Positions 1 through 6,870 of a stretch of 64,000 nt of DNA are shown here, piece by piece; position 1 is the first letter of the stretch; each line of letters starts with the position of its first letter. The notes under the pieces are model-generated. The model saw only the letters and a program-made list of their open reading frames with translations, was not told the DNA's origin and ran no database searches. The position numbers were made by a program, and so were the translations under genes. This stretch comes from Spirosoma fluviale. Its GTDB lineage: Bacteria > Bacteroidota > Bacteroidia > Cytophagales > Spirosomataceae. Location of the stretch: contig CAMDJW010000012.1 of NCBI GenBank assembly GCA_945901025.1, positions 1-64,000 on the forward strand. Direction: 5' to 3'.

Positions 1-105
1 ACCGTTTCTAATTCTGAAATTAAATATTTTTTGTGATCGTAGTCAAAGATACCTCCTTAAAGCCTCTATTCTGGCTTTCAGGTCATTGAACCTGTCCTTA
101 GTCAT
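1..105 (-). CDS. prfB: Peptide chain release factor 2, 5' end with programmed +1 frameshift (partial)
   Basis: Only the N-terminus lies in the window; the gene runs off the left edge. The ATG at 105 opens a 20-codon frame (MTKDRFNDLKARIEALRRYL) that ends in TGA at 45-43. Skipping one T continues it as DYDHKKYLISELET, the usual RF2 N-terminus. The site reads AGGAGG TAT CTT TGA C, which matches the classical prfB frameshift signal: an internal Shine-Dalgarno-like hexamer three bases before CTT, then a UGA that RF2 itself reads. By family knowledge, low RF2 favours the shift and full-length synthesis, giving autoregulation. RF2 releases peptides at UGA and UAA. It is divergent from lpdA. The call rests on 35 codons plus the frameshift signature, which is highly specific. 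Confidence 0.9.
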
Positions 106-128
106 GTGATTTTCTTCTTTATAAAGTG

Positions 129-136
129 CAAATATA
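129..136 (-). promoter_or_regulatory. Candidate -7 element for prfB
   Basis: The minus strand reads TATATTTG, a full match to the Bacteroidota -7 consensus TAnnTTTG. It lies 23 bases upstream of the prfB ATG and would give a leader of about 17 bases. No convincing -33 TTG is visible. Confidence 0.45.
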
Positions 137-185
137 CCCGATTTTGTGCTAAATTGCGGCCTCATTCATATAAATCATTAATAAA

Positions 186-1580
186 ATGGCGCAATCTTAC
201 GATTTGATCGTGGTAGGCTCAGGCCCTGGAGGTTATGTAGCAGCTATCCGAGCTTCTCAATTAGGTTTAAAATGTGCGGTAATTGAAAAGGAATCCCTAG
301 GGGGAATATGCCTAAACTGGGGATGTATACCTACTAAAGCACTTTTGAAATCTGCCCAAGTTTTTGAATACATCAAACATGCTTCTGACTATGGAATTAC
401 AGTCAAAGGAGCCGAGGCTGATTTCTCAGCTGTCATTTCTCGTTCTCGCGGCGTGGCAGATAGCATGAGCAAAGGCGTTCAGTTTTTGATGAAAAAAAAT
501 AAAATTGACGTCATTATGGGAACCGGGAAAGTGAAGCCCGGTAAAAAAGTAGAGGTCATTGACGCGGAAGGTAAGTCGGTCATTTACGACGGAAAATACA
601 TCATGATAGCGACAGGCGCACGTGCTCGTGCCTTGCCAAATATCCCCATAGACGGAGAAAAAGTGATTGAATACCGCAAAGCGATGAGTTTGGCAAAACG
701 TCCAGATTCAATGGTCATCATAGGCTCAGGAGCCATAGGCGTAGAATTTGCGTATGTATATGCTGCGATGGGCACTAAAGTGACTATTGTTGAGTTTCTT
801 CCGAATGTAGTACCCGTGGAAGATGAAGATGTTTCTAAAGAGCTGGCCAAGCAATACAAAAAGATGGGGATCGATATCTTGACTAATTCAAGTGTTGAGA
901 AAGTAGATACCAAAGGAAAAGGTTGCAAAGTAAGTGTTAAAACACCTACCGGAAATCAAGAAATATCTTGTGATATTGTTCTATCGGCAGCAGGTGTCAT
1001 TTCAAATCTTGAAAACATTGGCCTTGAGGAAGTGGGTATTATTGTGGATAAAGGTAAAATCCCCGTTAATGCATGGTACGAAACTAATATTCCAGGATAT
1101 TATGCGATTGGCGATGTAACTCCAGGCCCGGCTTTGGCTCACGTAGCTTCAGCGGAAGGAATTATTTGTGTGGAGAAAATTGCTGGTCATAAGACAGAAG
1201 CGTTGGATTACAGCAACATTCCGGGTTGTACCTATTGTACCCCAGAAATTGCTTCGGTGGGTATGACGGAAAAGAAGGCAATCGAGGCTGGTTATGAAAT
1301 TAAAGTAGGGAAATTCCCTTTTGTAGCTTCGGGTAAAGCGACTGCAGCTGGAGCAAGAGACGGATTTGTGAAAGTCATTTATGATGCCAAATATGGTGAA
1401 TTACTTGGCGCCCACATGATTGGATATAACGTAACAGAACTTATAGCTGAAGCCGTGGTGGTTAGAAAGCTAGAAAGTACAGCTTACGAAATTATGAAAT
1501 CTATTCATCCACATCCAACGATGTCTGAGGCATTTAAAGGTGCCACAGAAGCGGCTTATGGAGAGGCGGTCGATTTATAA
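186..1580 (+). CDS. lpdA: Dihydrolipoyl dehydrogenase (E3)
   Basis: A 464-residue flavoprotein disulfide reductase that reoxidises dihydrolipoamide of the 2-oxoacid dehydrogenase complexes and glycine cleavage system with NAD+. The FAD-binding motif GSGPGG is at residues 11-16. The redox disulfide is C42-C47 in GGICLNWGCIPTK. The NAD-binding motif GSGAIG is near residue 180. The dimer-interface catalytic motif HPHPT is at 441-445, followed by E448. Length is normal for E3. It stands alone, without E1 or E2 genes nearby, and is divergent from prfB; this is common where one E3 serves several complexes. The start is an ATG with no Shine-Dalgarno sequence, as usual in this phylum. Confidence 0.97.
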   Translation: MAQSYDLIVVGSGPGGYVAAIRASQLGLKCAVIEKESLGGICLNWGCIPTKALLKSAQVFEYIKHASDYGITVKGAEADFSAVISRSRGVADSMSKGVQFLMKKNKIDVIMGTGKVKPGKKVEVIDAEGKSVIYDGKYIMIATGARARALPNIPIDGEKVIEYRKAMSLAKRPDSMVIIGSGAIGVEFAYVYAAMGTKVTIVEFLPNVVPVEDEDVSKELAKQYKKMGIDILTNSSVEKVDTKGKGCKVSVKTPTGNQEISCDIVLSAAGVISNLENIGLEEVGIIVDKGKIPVNAWYETNIPGYYAIGDVTPGPALAHVASAEGIICVEKIAGHKTEALDYSNIPGCTYCTPEIASVGMTEKKAIEAGYEIKVGKFPFVASGKATAAGARDGFVKVIYDAKYGELLGAHMIGYNVTELIAEAVVVRKLESTAYEIMKSIHPHPTMSEAFKGATEAAYGEAVDL

Positions 1581-1599
1581 TCTACCCCATATATAAATC

Positions 1600-1629
1600 A
1601 AAAGAGGAGCAAATGCTCCTCTTTTTTTA
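1600..1629. terminator. Bidirectional intrinsic terminator
   Basis: Stem AAAGAGGAGC, loop AAAT, stem GCTCCTCTTT, followed by a T-run on the plus strand; A residues upstream give a shorter T-run on the minus strand. It sits between convergent lpdA and the DUF1080 gene and can serve both. Confidence 0.85.
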
Positions 1630-1651
1630 TGCCTAATTATCAACCTCAATA

Positions 1652-2272
1652 TTATAGAGATCTAACTTTAATACTTTTATAAGCTACTTTACTTTTGGGA
1701 TCATGTGCCTGAAGAGCAATTGTTCCGCCTTTGATTAAGCGTTGTTCTTGGCCTTTACTGCGCAAAGGATTCTCTGGTTGAGTATAATCCACCACCGTTA
1801 CTCCATTTATTTTAGTTACGATTCGATTTCCTTTAACGGTCACGTTCAAATCAAACCACTCTTCATCTTTCACAAAGCGCTCCGATGTATCCACGATATT
1901 ATACAAAGAAGCCGTTCTGCGCCAATCTGTGTGCGAGTTATTTACTTGCACTTCATATCCTACTGAAGGAAAGCCTACAGGTAAGAAATCTGTACACACA
2001 TATAAACCTGAATTTGATCCAGGGAAAGTCATCACCGTAGCTTGAACTTCAAAATCTTTGAAATTATGATCACCCACTGGACCATCATAAAACAAGTGAC
2101 CACGAGGTCCTTCAATAATAATAGATCCATTTTCCACTCTAAAAGAAGCTGGACTTTCATTAATTTTCCAATTATTTAACGATTTACCGTCGAACAATTC
2201 AACCCATTTTTTACCTTGAGCTGATACTTGCAAAGTCATTAATACAAAAAATACTGCAATTACATTTTTCAT
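1652..2272 (-). CDS. Exported DUF1080 (3-keto-glycoside hydrolase-like) protein
   Basis: A 206-residue protein with a signal peptide (MKNVIAVFFVLMTLQVSAQ, residues 1-19) and one DUF1080 domain filling the rest. The domain starts with the typical WVELFDGKSLNNW and folds as a concanavalin-like sandwich. Family members hydrolyse or eliminate 3-keto-glycosides made by Gfo/Idh/MocA-type oxidoreductases. That fits the next gene upstream (2306-3628), which shares the strand and lies 33 bases away, so the pair is probably an operon. The ATG at 2272 directly precedes the signal peptide. The family is secure; the exact substrate cannot be read from sequence. Confidence 0.85.
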   Translation of the reverse strand: MKNVIAVFFVLMTLQVSAQGKKWVELFDGKSLNNWKINESPASFRVENGSIIIEGPRGHLFYDGPVGDHNFKDFEVQATVMTFPGSNSGLYVCTDFLPVGFPSVGYEVQVNNSHTDWRRTASLYNIVDTSERFVKDEEWFDLNVTVKGNRIVTKINGVTVVDYTQPENPLRSKGQEQRLIKGGTIALQAHDPKSKVAYKSIKVRSL

Positions 2273-2305
2273 TATTTATTAATTTTAGAATTTAAATGAT
2301 TTGAT

Positions 2306-3628
2306 TTAAAGTTTAATACCCCATTGAGCATTCATTTTTCTACCTAGCAAAGCATTTGCCGCGGCATCATTGAATTTTTCAGATTTAGGATTCCAAGTTA
2401 ACGATTTATTTAGCGCATAGGCAATATTCCCTATGTTACAAACAGAGGCAGTTCTATGACCAATTTCCACGTCACAAATAGGCATCGACCGATTACAAAT
2501 AGCGTTTAAGAAATCTTTGTAATGATTATCGCTGGCATATACATGCTTCTCGTTCGCTCCAATGATCCGATCTTTTAACTCCGGCTTTGAGGTTTCTAGC
2601 TTCTTTCTTTGAACACGTAAAGTACCTTCGGTACCAACAAATTCAATTCCATTATTCCACTCCCATGGTTGATGCGTCATCGTGATGCCATTGGCATAGG
2701 TATACGTTAAAAATTCATTGCCATTCGTTTTAGGAGCATCTACTTTTACTGGACCACTTCCATCCATGTCGAGCGCCCATTGGACTATATCAAACATGTG
2801 TGCGCCCCAATCCGTCATACCGCCTCCACCAAATTCTTTGTATTTACGCCAATTTGGGAATACATCTTTGGATAATGGCGGAGCTAATTCTGAATTAAAT
2901 GGAACTGCACTGTTGGGCCCCAACCATTTTTCGAAATCTAAGCCCATGGGCATTTCCTCAGCTGCTAAATCATAGGCAATGGGAGGAGGACCCACATTCA
3001 CTTTAATGGATTTCACTTCTCCTATATATCCATTGCGAATTAATTCGGCGGCTTGTCTAAATTCAGGCCAAGAACGTTGCATGGATCCAGTTTGGAACAC
3101 ACGTTTGTTTTTTCTAGTAGCATCCACCATCGCGCGTCCCTCTTTTACCGTTAAAGAAAGAGGTTTTTCGCAATAGATATCTTTTCCTGCAGCAGCAGCA
3201 CGAACCGACATAGCGGCATGCCAATGATCCGGACTAGCTATGACCACTGCATCCACATTTTTAAGCGCTAACAATTCCCTAAAATCCTGGTAAACAGGTA
3301 TTTCGGAATAAGTGCCCAAAGAAGGAGTTTTTGCGTAAATATCTTTTACGCGATCTACAAACTGCTTAGCTTTTGCTTGGTATACTTCTGAAATGGCCGT
3401 GATTCGAACTTCACCCGTATTCAAAAATGAATTGGATAGGCCTTTTCCCTGTTTTCCTGTGCCAATAAACCCTAAGTTCATGATGTCGCTTGGAGCTAAA
3501 TAAAGCGATCCATCTGGACGTTTACCTCCTAATACATGGCGTGGGACAATTAAAAACGAACCGAAAGCAAGACTAGCTTGAGCTAGAAATTCGCGCCTTT
3601 TTACGGAATTGGGTAATTGATTTTTCAT
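2306..3628 (-). CDS. Exported Gfo/Idh/MocA family oxidoreductase
   Basis: A 440-residue NAD(P)-dependent sugar dehydrogenase-like protein. The N-terminus carries a Tat-like leader (KRREFLAQASLAFGSF, residues 10-25). The Rossmann motif GFIGTGKQGKG is near residue 53. The family motif EKPLS is near residue 154, and a mixed alpha/beta substrate domain follows with GGGGMTDWGAH near 268. Exported members with a bound cofactor often oxidise glycosides or act as sugar oxidoreductases. It precedes the DUF1080 gene and is divergent from the TIM-barrel gene at 3895, so the three look like one sugar-catabolic locus. The substrate is unknown. Confidence 0.88.
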   Translation of the reverse strand: MKNQLPNSVKRREFLAQASLAFGSFLIVPRHVLGGKRPDGSLYLAPSDIMNLGFIGTGKQGKGLSNSFLNTGEVRITAISEVYQAKAKQFVDRVKDIYAKTPSLGTYSEIPVYQDFRELLALKNVDAVVIASPDHWHAAMSVRAAAAGKDIYCEKPLSLTVKEGRAMVDATRKNKRVFQTGSMQRSWPEFRQAAELIRNGYIGEVKSIKVNVGPPPIAYDLAAEEMPMGLDFEKWLGPNSAVPFNSELAPPLSKDVFPNWRKYKEFGGGGMTDWGAHMFDIVQWALDMDGSGPVKVDAPKTNGNEFLTYTYANGITMTHQPWEWNNGIEFVGTEGTLRVQRKKLETSKPELKDRIIGANEKHVYASDNHYKDFLNAICNRSMPICDVEIGHRTASVCNIGNIAYALNKSLTWNPKSEKFNDAAANALLGRKMNAQWGIKL

Positions 3629-3894
3629 ATTTTATAGGTTAATTATTTTGTAAAAATATACTTTTTCTTTAAAAATCCTATTCAACTATATCAGGTAAAT
3701 ATTGATTTATTTCGATCTGCTCACCAAAAAATGAAAGTTACCGAAGAAGAGCATACCGCTTGAATAGTTTTGAGGATTTTCTTTGAAAAAAAATCGAATG
3801 TTCACTAAGGGTAAAATAAAAAATAAGAGTCTTTATAAATAATATAAATTTAAAATAGTAATATTCGCGGATTTTATATTTTTATATTAGAACT

Positions 3895-5013
3895 ATGAAA
3901 CGCAATAATTTCTTAAAAGCTATAACAGCAAGTTCTGTAGGAGCAACCCTATTAAATGCTACAGATGCAAAAGCAAAGGTAGAAGCGATAGCAGCCCCTA
4001 AGAAAACATTAATGACCGTTGGCTGCCAATCGGGTGGAACAACAATCGAAAATTTAGAATTTAAAGCGCGTCATGGCGTTTACAATATTGATGGTGGAAC
4101 ACCTAAAACTATTGTTGGCAAAGGCTGGGACCTCGAAGATTCATTAGCTAAAAAAGAAGCTTGTGAAAAATATGGTATCAAATTAGACGCCTACCACTTT
4201 CCCTTGACTTCTGCTGGTATCGATAAAGTTGAATATCCGAATATCATGTTGGGAAAAAGTCCTGAAAGGGATCGGGAGATAGAGATACTCCAACAAATGA
4301 TTCAGGTAGCATCCAAGACTGGCATCAAAGTTTTGAATTACAATACCACTATTTTGCCCGTTTTAAGGACAGGCCGAGTGGTAGATCCCAAAAGAGGAAA
4401 TGTTGAATACAATGTTTGGAATTACCAAGAAGCTTTAAAAAGGAACGACCCTAAAACAATTGCAGGCGATGTGAGCATTGACCAAATGTTTGAACGAATT
4501 ACGTATTTATTAGATCGACTATTGCCCGTTGCCAAAGAATACAAAGTCAAATTAGCGAATCACATAGCCGATCCTCCAACGCCCGCTGCATACCGAGGAA
4601 TTACCCGATGGAATAGCCCCGATGTTTTTAAAGGTATTCAAAGGTTTGCTAAACTGTACGACAATGAATACCATGGATTTAATTTTTGCATCGGATCCAT
4701 TGCAGAAGGTCTAAATGATCCGGCAAGTGAAATTTTCCCGATCATAAAATGGGTGGGTGAGCGCAATCAGATTTTCAATGTCCATTTAAGAAATATAAAG
4801 GGAGGATTTAATAACTTCCAAGAAGTATACCCAGATAATGGAGATATGAATTTTCTTAAAGTCGTACGAGCTCTAAGAGATGTAGGATTTTCAGGAATGG
4901 TTATGCCAGATCACGTGCCTCACCATCATGATGATTTAAAAGGCCATCAAGCGTTTTCATTTTGCTATGGGTATATCAAAGGCTTGATTCAAGCGGTAAG
5001 CGAAGAAAAATAA
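3895..5013 (+). CDS. Mannonate dehydratase-like TIM-barrel protein with exported-type leader
   Basis: A 372-residue protein. The first 25 residues (MKRNNFLKAITASSVGATLLNATDA) resemble the degenerate Tat or signal leaders of exported sugar isomerases. The body is a xylose-isomerase-like TIM barrel. Its C-terminal third strongly resembles UxuA: NVHLRNIKGGFNNFQEV, then GDMNFLKVVRALRDVGFSG and MPDHVPHHHDD, where the His and Asp residues would bind the metal. UxuA dehydrates D-mannonate to 2-keto-3-deoxygluconate in the cytoplasm, so a leader is unusual. It is divergent from the Gfo/Idh/MocA gene across 266 bases. A generic sugar phosphate isomerase/epimerase is the alternative. Confidence 0.75.
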   Translation: MKRNNFLKAITASSVGATLLNATDAKAKVEAIAAPKKTLMTVGCQSGGTTIENLEFKARHGVYNIDGGTPKTIVGKGWDLEDSLAKKEACEKYGIKLDAYHFPLTSAGIDKVEYPNIMLGKSPERDREIEILQQMIQVASKTGIKVLNYNTTILPVLRTGRVVDPKRGNVEYNVWNYQEALKRNDPKTIAGDVSIDQMFERITYLLDRLLPVAKEYKVKLANHIADPPTPAAYRGITRWNSPDVFKGIQRFAKLYDNEYHGFNFCIGSIAEGLNDPASEIFPIIKWVGERNQIFNVHLRNIKGGFNNFQEVYPDNGDMNFLKVVRALRDVGFSGMVMPDHVPHHHDDLKGHQAFSFCYGYIKGLIQAVSEEK

Positions 5014-5017
5014 GTTT

Positions 5018-5062
5018 AAAAATCAAAAAAGGAGATCAAATTGATCTCCTTTTTTGATTTTT
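5018..5062 (+). terminator. Intrinsic terminator after the TIM-barrel gene
   Basis: A near-perfect 22-bp inverted repeat whose core is GGAGATCAA/TTGATCTCC, flanked by A-tracts and T-tracts. It starts a few bases after the stop codon. The symmetry would also allow termination from the minus strand. Confidence 0.85.
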
Positions 5063-5115
5063 AGAGCCGGGGTTGACAGCTTCATTTCATTCGCTTTCAG
5101 CCCGCAGGGCATCCT

Positions 5116-5150
5116 GCAAAAAGCCTCTCAGCTCACGCTGAAAGGCTTTG
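5116..5150 (-). terminator. Terminator of the tRNA-Ser transcript
   Basis: On the minus strand, just past the tRNA 3' end, AAAGCCT and CAGC pair with GCTG and AGGCTTT around a 2x2 internal loop and a 4-base loop. The stem is followed by TTTTTG. Position and T-run fit an intrinsic terminator. Confidence 0.6.
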
Positions 5151-5151
5151 T

Positions 5152-5238
5152 AGAGGGGAAGGGATTCGAACCCTCGGTAAGCTTGAGACCTACACACGCT
5201 TTCCAAGCGTGCTCCTTAAACCACTCGGACACCCCTCT
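5152..5238 (-). tRNA. tRNA-Ser (anticodon GGA)
   Basis: The 87-base minus-strand sequence folds as a class II tRNA. The acceptor stem is AGAGGGG/CCCCTCT. The D-arm contains TCCGAGTGG. The anticodon stem CACGC/GCGTG encloses loop TTGGAAA, giving anticodon GGA, which reads UCC and UCU. A long variable arm follows (TGTAGGTCTCAAGCTTACC), then a T-arm with GGTTCGAATCC. CCA is not encoded; the base after the acceptor stem is A, whereas many bacterial tRNA-Ser have G at the discriminator position. Confidence 0.95.
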
Positions 5239-5262
5239 GAATGGGATGGCAAAGCTAAGAAT

Positions 5263-6756
5263 TTATTTTGAAGAATCGAAAAAGGAATCAATGTCCTTTT
5301 TAAATTGAATCAAACTTGGTTTATGTATATAATACATATGACCCGATTCATAAAACTTTATATCCACACGCGCTCTTTGTTCAGGGCGCAAAAACATATG
5401 CTCCACATCATATAAAGCCGTAAAATAAGGGGTGGCAAAATCATAATAGCCACAGCCCAAATACACTTTCAGATTAGGGTTTTTGGCCATCGCATCACGC
5501 AAGCTCTCCGCCACATTTAAATATTTATTTTGCACATTCTTATAGGACCACGGATACACATTACCAAATACATTATAGCCCTTCTCCTCTTTAAACTTCA
5601 ATTCTTTGGACAAATAATCATTAATTGTCGCCGTAAACGGACCGTCAATATTGGCAAATGAGGGATCAAAATCGACATATTCACCCGCATCATCTAAGTC
5701 GCGACCCGTAAACCGAGCGTCTAATCGGCCGACCGACAAGCCATCCCCGCGGCGTAAAGCTTTATAGAATCTGTTCTCATCCACCCGTAAATTCGCCTGT
5801 AAACAAAGTTCTTTACTAAGACCGGTCCAAAAGGCCATTTTCTCAGCGATAGCCTCTTTTTCTTTGGCAGACATCCAACCTCCTTTAATTAATGCAGAAG
5901 CATAGTCCCCAATCGCCCAAGCCTCAGATTCTTTCAAGACATCTGCGATGGGACGAGCCAATAAAGTGGGGGCCAATTTCTTATGGTACCAAGCCGCAGC
6001 CGTATAAGATGGAATGTATAATGCCCTTGGCAAATCGTTTCCTATGTCATAATTATTCGTTCCAAAATTCAAGACTGCCGAAATTAAGATGACCCCATTG
6101 ATATAAATCCGATGTGTATCCTGCAAATATTTAGACAATCCAGCCGCACGTGTTGTCCCATAGGATTCACCTGCGAGGAATTTTGGAGAAGCCCAACGAT
6201 CATACCGGCTTAAAAAGTTTCTAACGAATGCCCCTACAGAAGTAATATCCTCCACATAGCCATGGTAATTACTCTCCTTTTCGCCATTGACCGCTCTAGA
6301 AAAACCAGTAGATACTGGATCAATAAAGACCAAATCCGTTTTGTCTAACCAAGAAAATTCATTTGGGATATAGGTATAAGGTGCCGCAGTGGCCGAACCA
6401 TCATCTTTCAAAAGGACTCTTTTAGGACCCACACCTCCCATATGCAACCACAATGACGCTGATCCTGGGCCACCATTAAAAGTAAATGTTACCGGCCTCT
6501 TTCCAGCATCTTCCCCTTCTTTTTGGTAATAAGTAAAAAATATTTTGGACAAAACTTTCCCCGTATCCGCCTTCATATGCATGTATCCAGTAAATGCAGT
6601 ATACTGAATCGTCTTCCCTCCGATTAAAATCGCATGCGTTGTTTTTACAACTTGGACCCCCTGTGGTTCAGGATCGCTTGGGGCAATGGAAGCTGTCTTT
6701 TGCGAAACCGCCTTAAAGGAAATGGTAACCATTATAATCAACAATATTTTTTTCAT
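5263..6756 (-). CDS. Exported S10 serine carboxypeptidase family protein
   Basis: A 497-residue protein with signal peptide MKKILLIIMVTISFKAVSQ. It is an alpha/beta hydrolase of peptidase family S10, which removes C-terminal residues from peptides. Visible motifs are FNGGPGSASLWLHMGG (oxyanion-hole region), DPVSTGFSRA, the nucleophile elbow GESYGT near residue 195, the acidic residue in GCGYYDFATP near 440, and the catalytic His in ESGHMYY near 475. All triad positions are present, so it should be active, probably in the periplasm. Length matches bacterial family members. It is divergent from the sulfite/nitrite reductase operon and has no obvious partner. Confidence 0.9.
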   Translation of the reverse strand: MKKILLIIMVTISFKAVSQKTASIAPSDPEPQGVQVVKTTHAILIGGKTIQYTAFTGYMHMKADTGKVLSKIFFTYYQKEGEDAGKRPVTFTFNGGPGSASLWLHMGGVGPKRVLLKDDGSATAAPYTYIPNEFSWLDKTDLVFIDPVSTGFSRAVNGEKESNYHGYVEDITSVGAFVRNFLSRYDRWASPKFLAGESYGTTRAAGLSKYLQDTHRIYINGVILISAVLNFGTNNYDIGNDLPRALYIPSYTAAAWYHKKLAPTLLARPIADVLKESEAWAIGDYASALIKGGWMSAKEKEAIAEKMAFWTGLSKELCLQANLRVDENRFYKALRRGDGLSVGRLDARFTGRDLDDAGEYVDFDPSFANIDGPFTATINDYLSKELKFKEEKGYNVFGNVYPWSYKNVQNKYLNVAESLRDAMAKNPNLKVYLGCGYYDFATPYFTALYDVEHMFLRPEQRARVDIKFYESGHMYYIHKPSLIQFKKDIDSFFDSSK

Positions 6757-6789
6757 CCTAAATTAATTTTAAAACGAATATAAAAATTG

Positions 6790-6820
6790 TTTGCCAATAA
6801 AAGGTAATTTCGTAGATTTG
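6790..6820 (+). promoter_or_regulatory. Promoter of the sulfite/nitrite reductase operon
   Basis: TTTG at 6790-6793 and TAGATTTG at 6813-6820, separated by 19 bases, match both halves of the Bacteroidota promoter. Transcription should start near 6827, leaving a leader of about 44 bases before the ATG at 6871. This is one of the best promoter matches in the window. Confidence 0.7.
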
Positions 6821-6827
6821 CACCTAC

Positions 6828-6844
6828 TCTATATATTATATAGA
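6828..6844. promoter_or_regulatory. Perfect 17-bp palindrome, candidate operator
   Basis: TCTATATATTATATAGA is a perfect inverted repeat of 8-base arms around one base. It begins at or just after the predicted transcription start of the reductase operon, a position typical of a repressor site. The regulator is unknown. Confidence 0.4.
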
Positions 6845-6870
6845 CTTTATTAACAATACAAGATAAAAAA

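Noticed and set aside
5054-5308. Open frame of 84 codons on the plus strand
   Set aside because: It runs antisense through tRNA-Ser and its terminator and has no start signal or family likeness.
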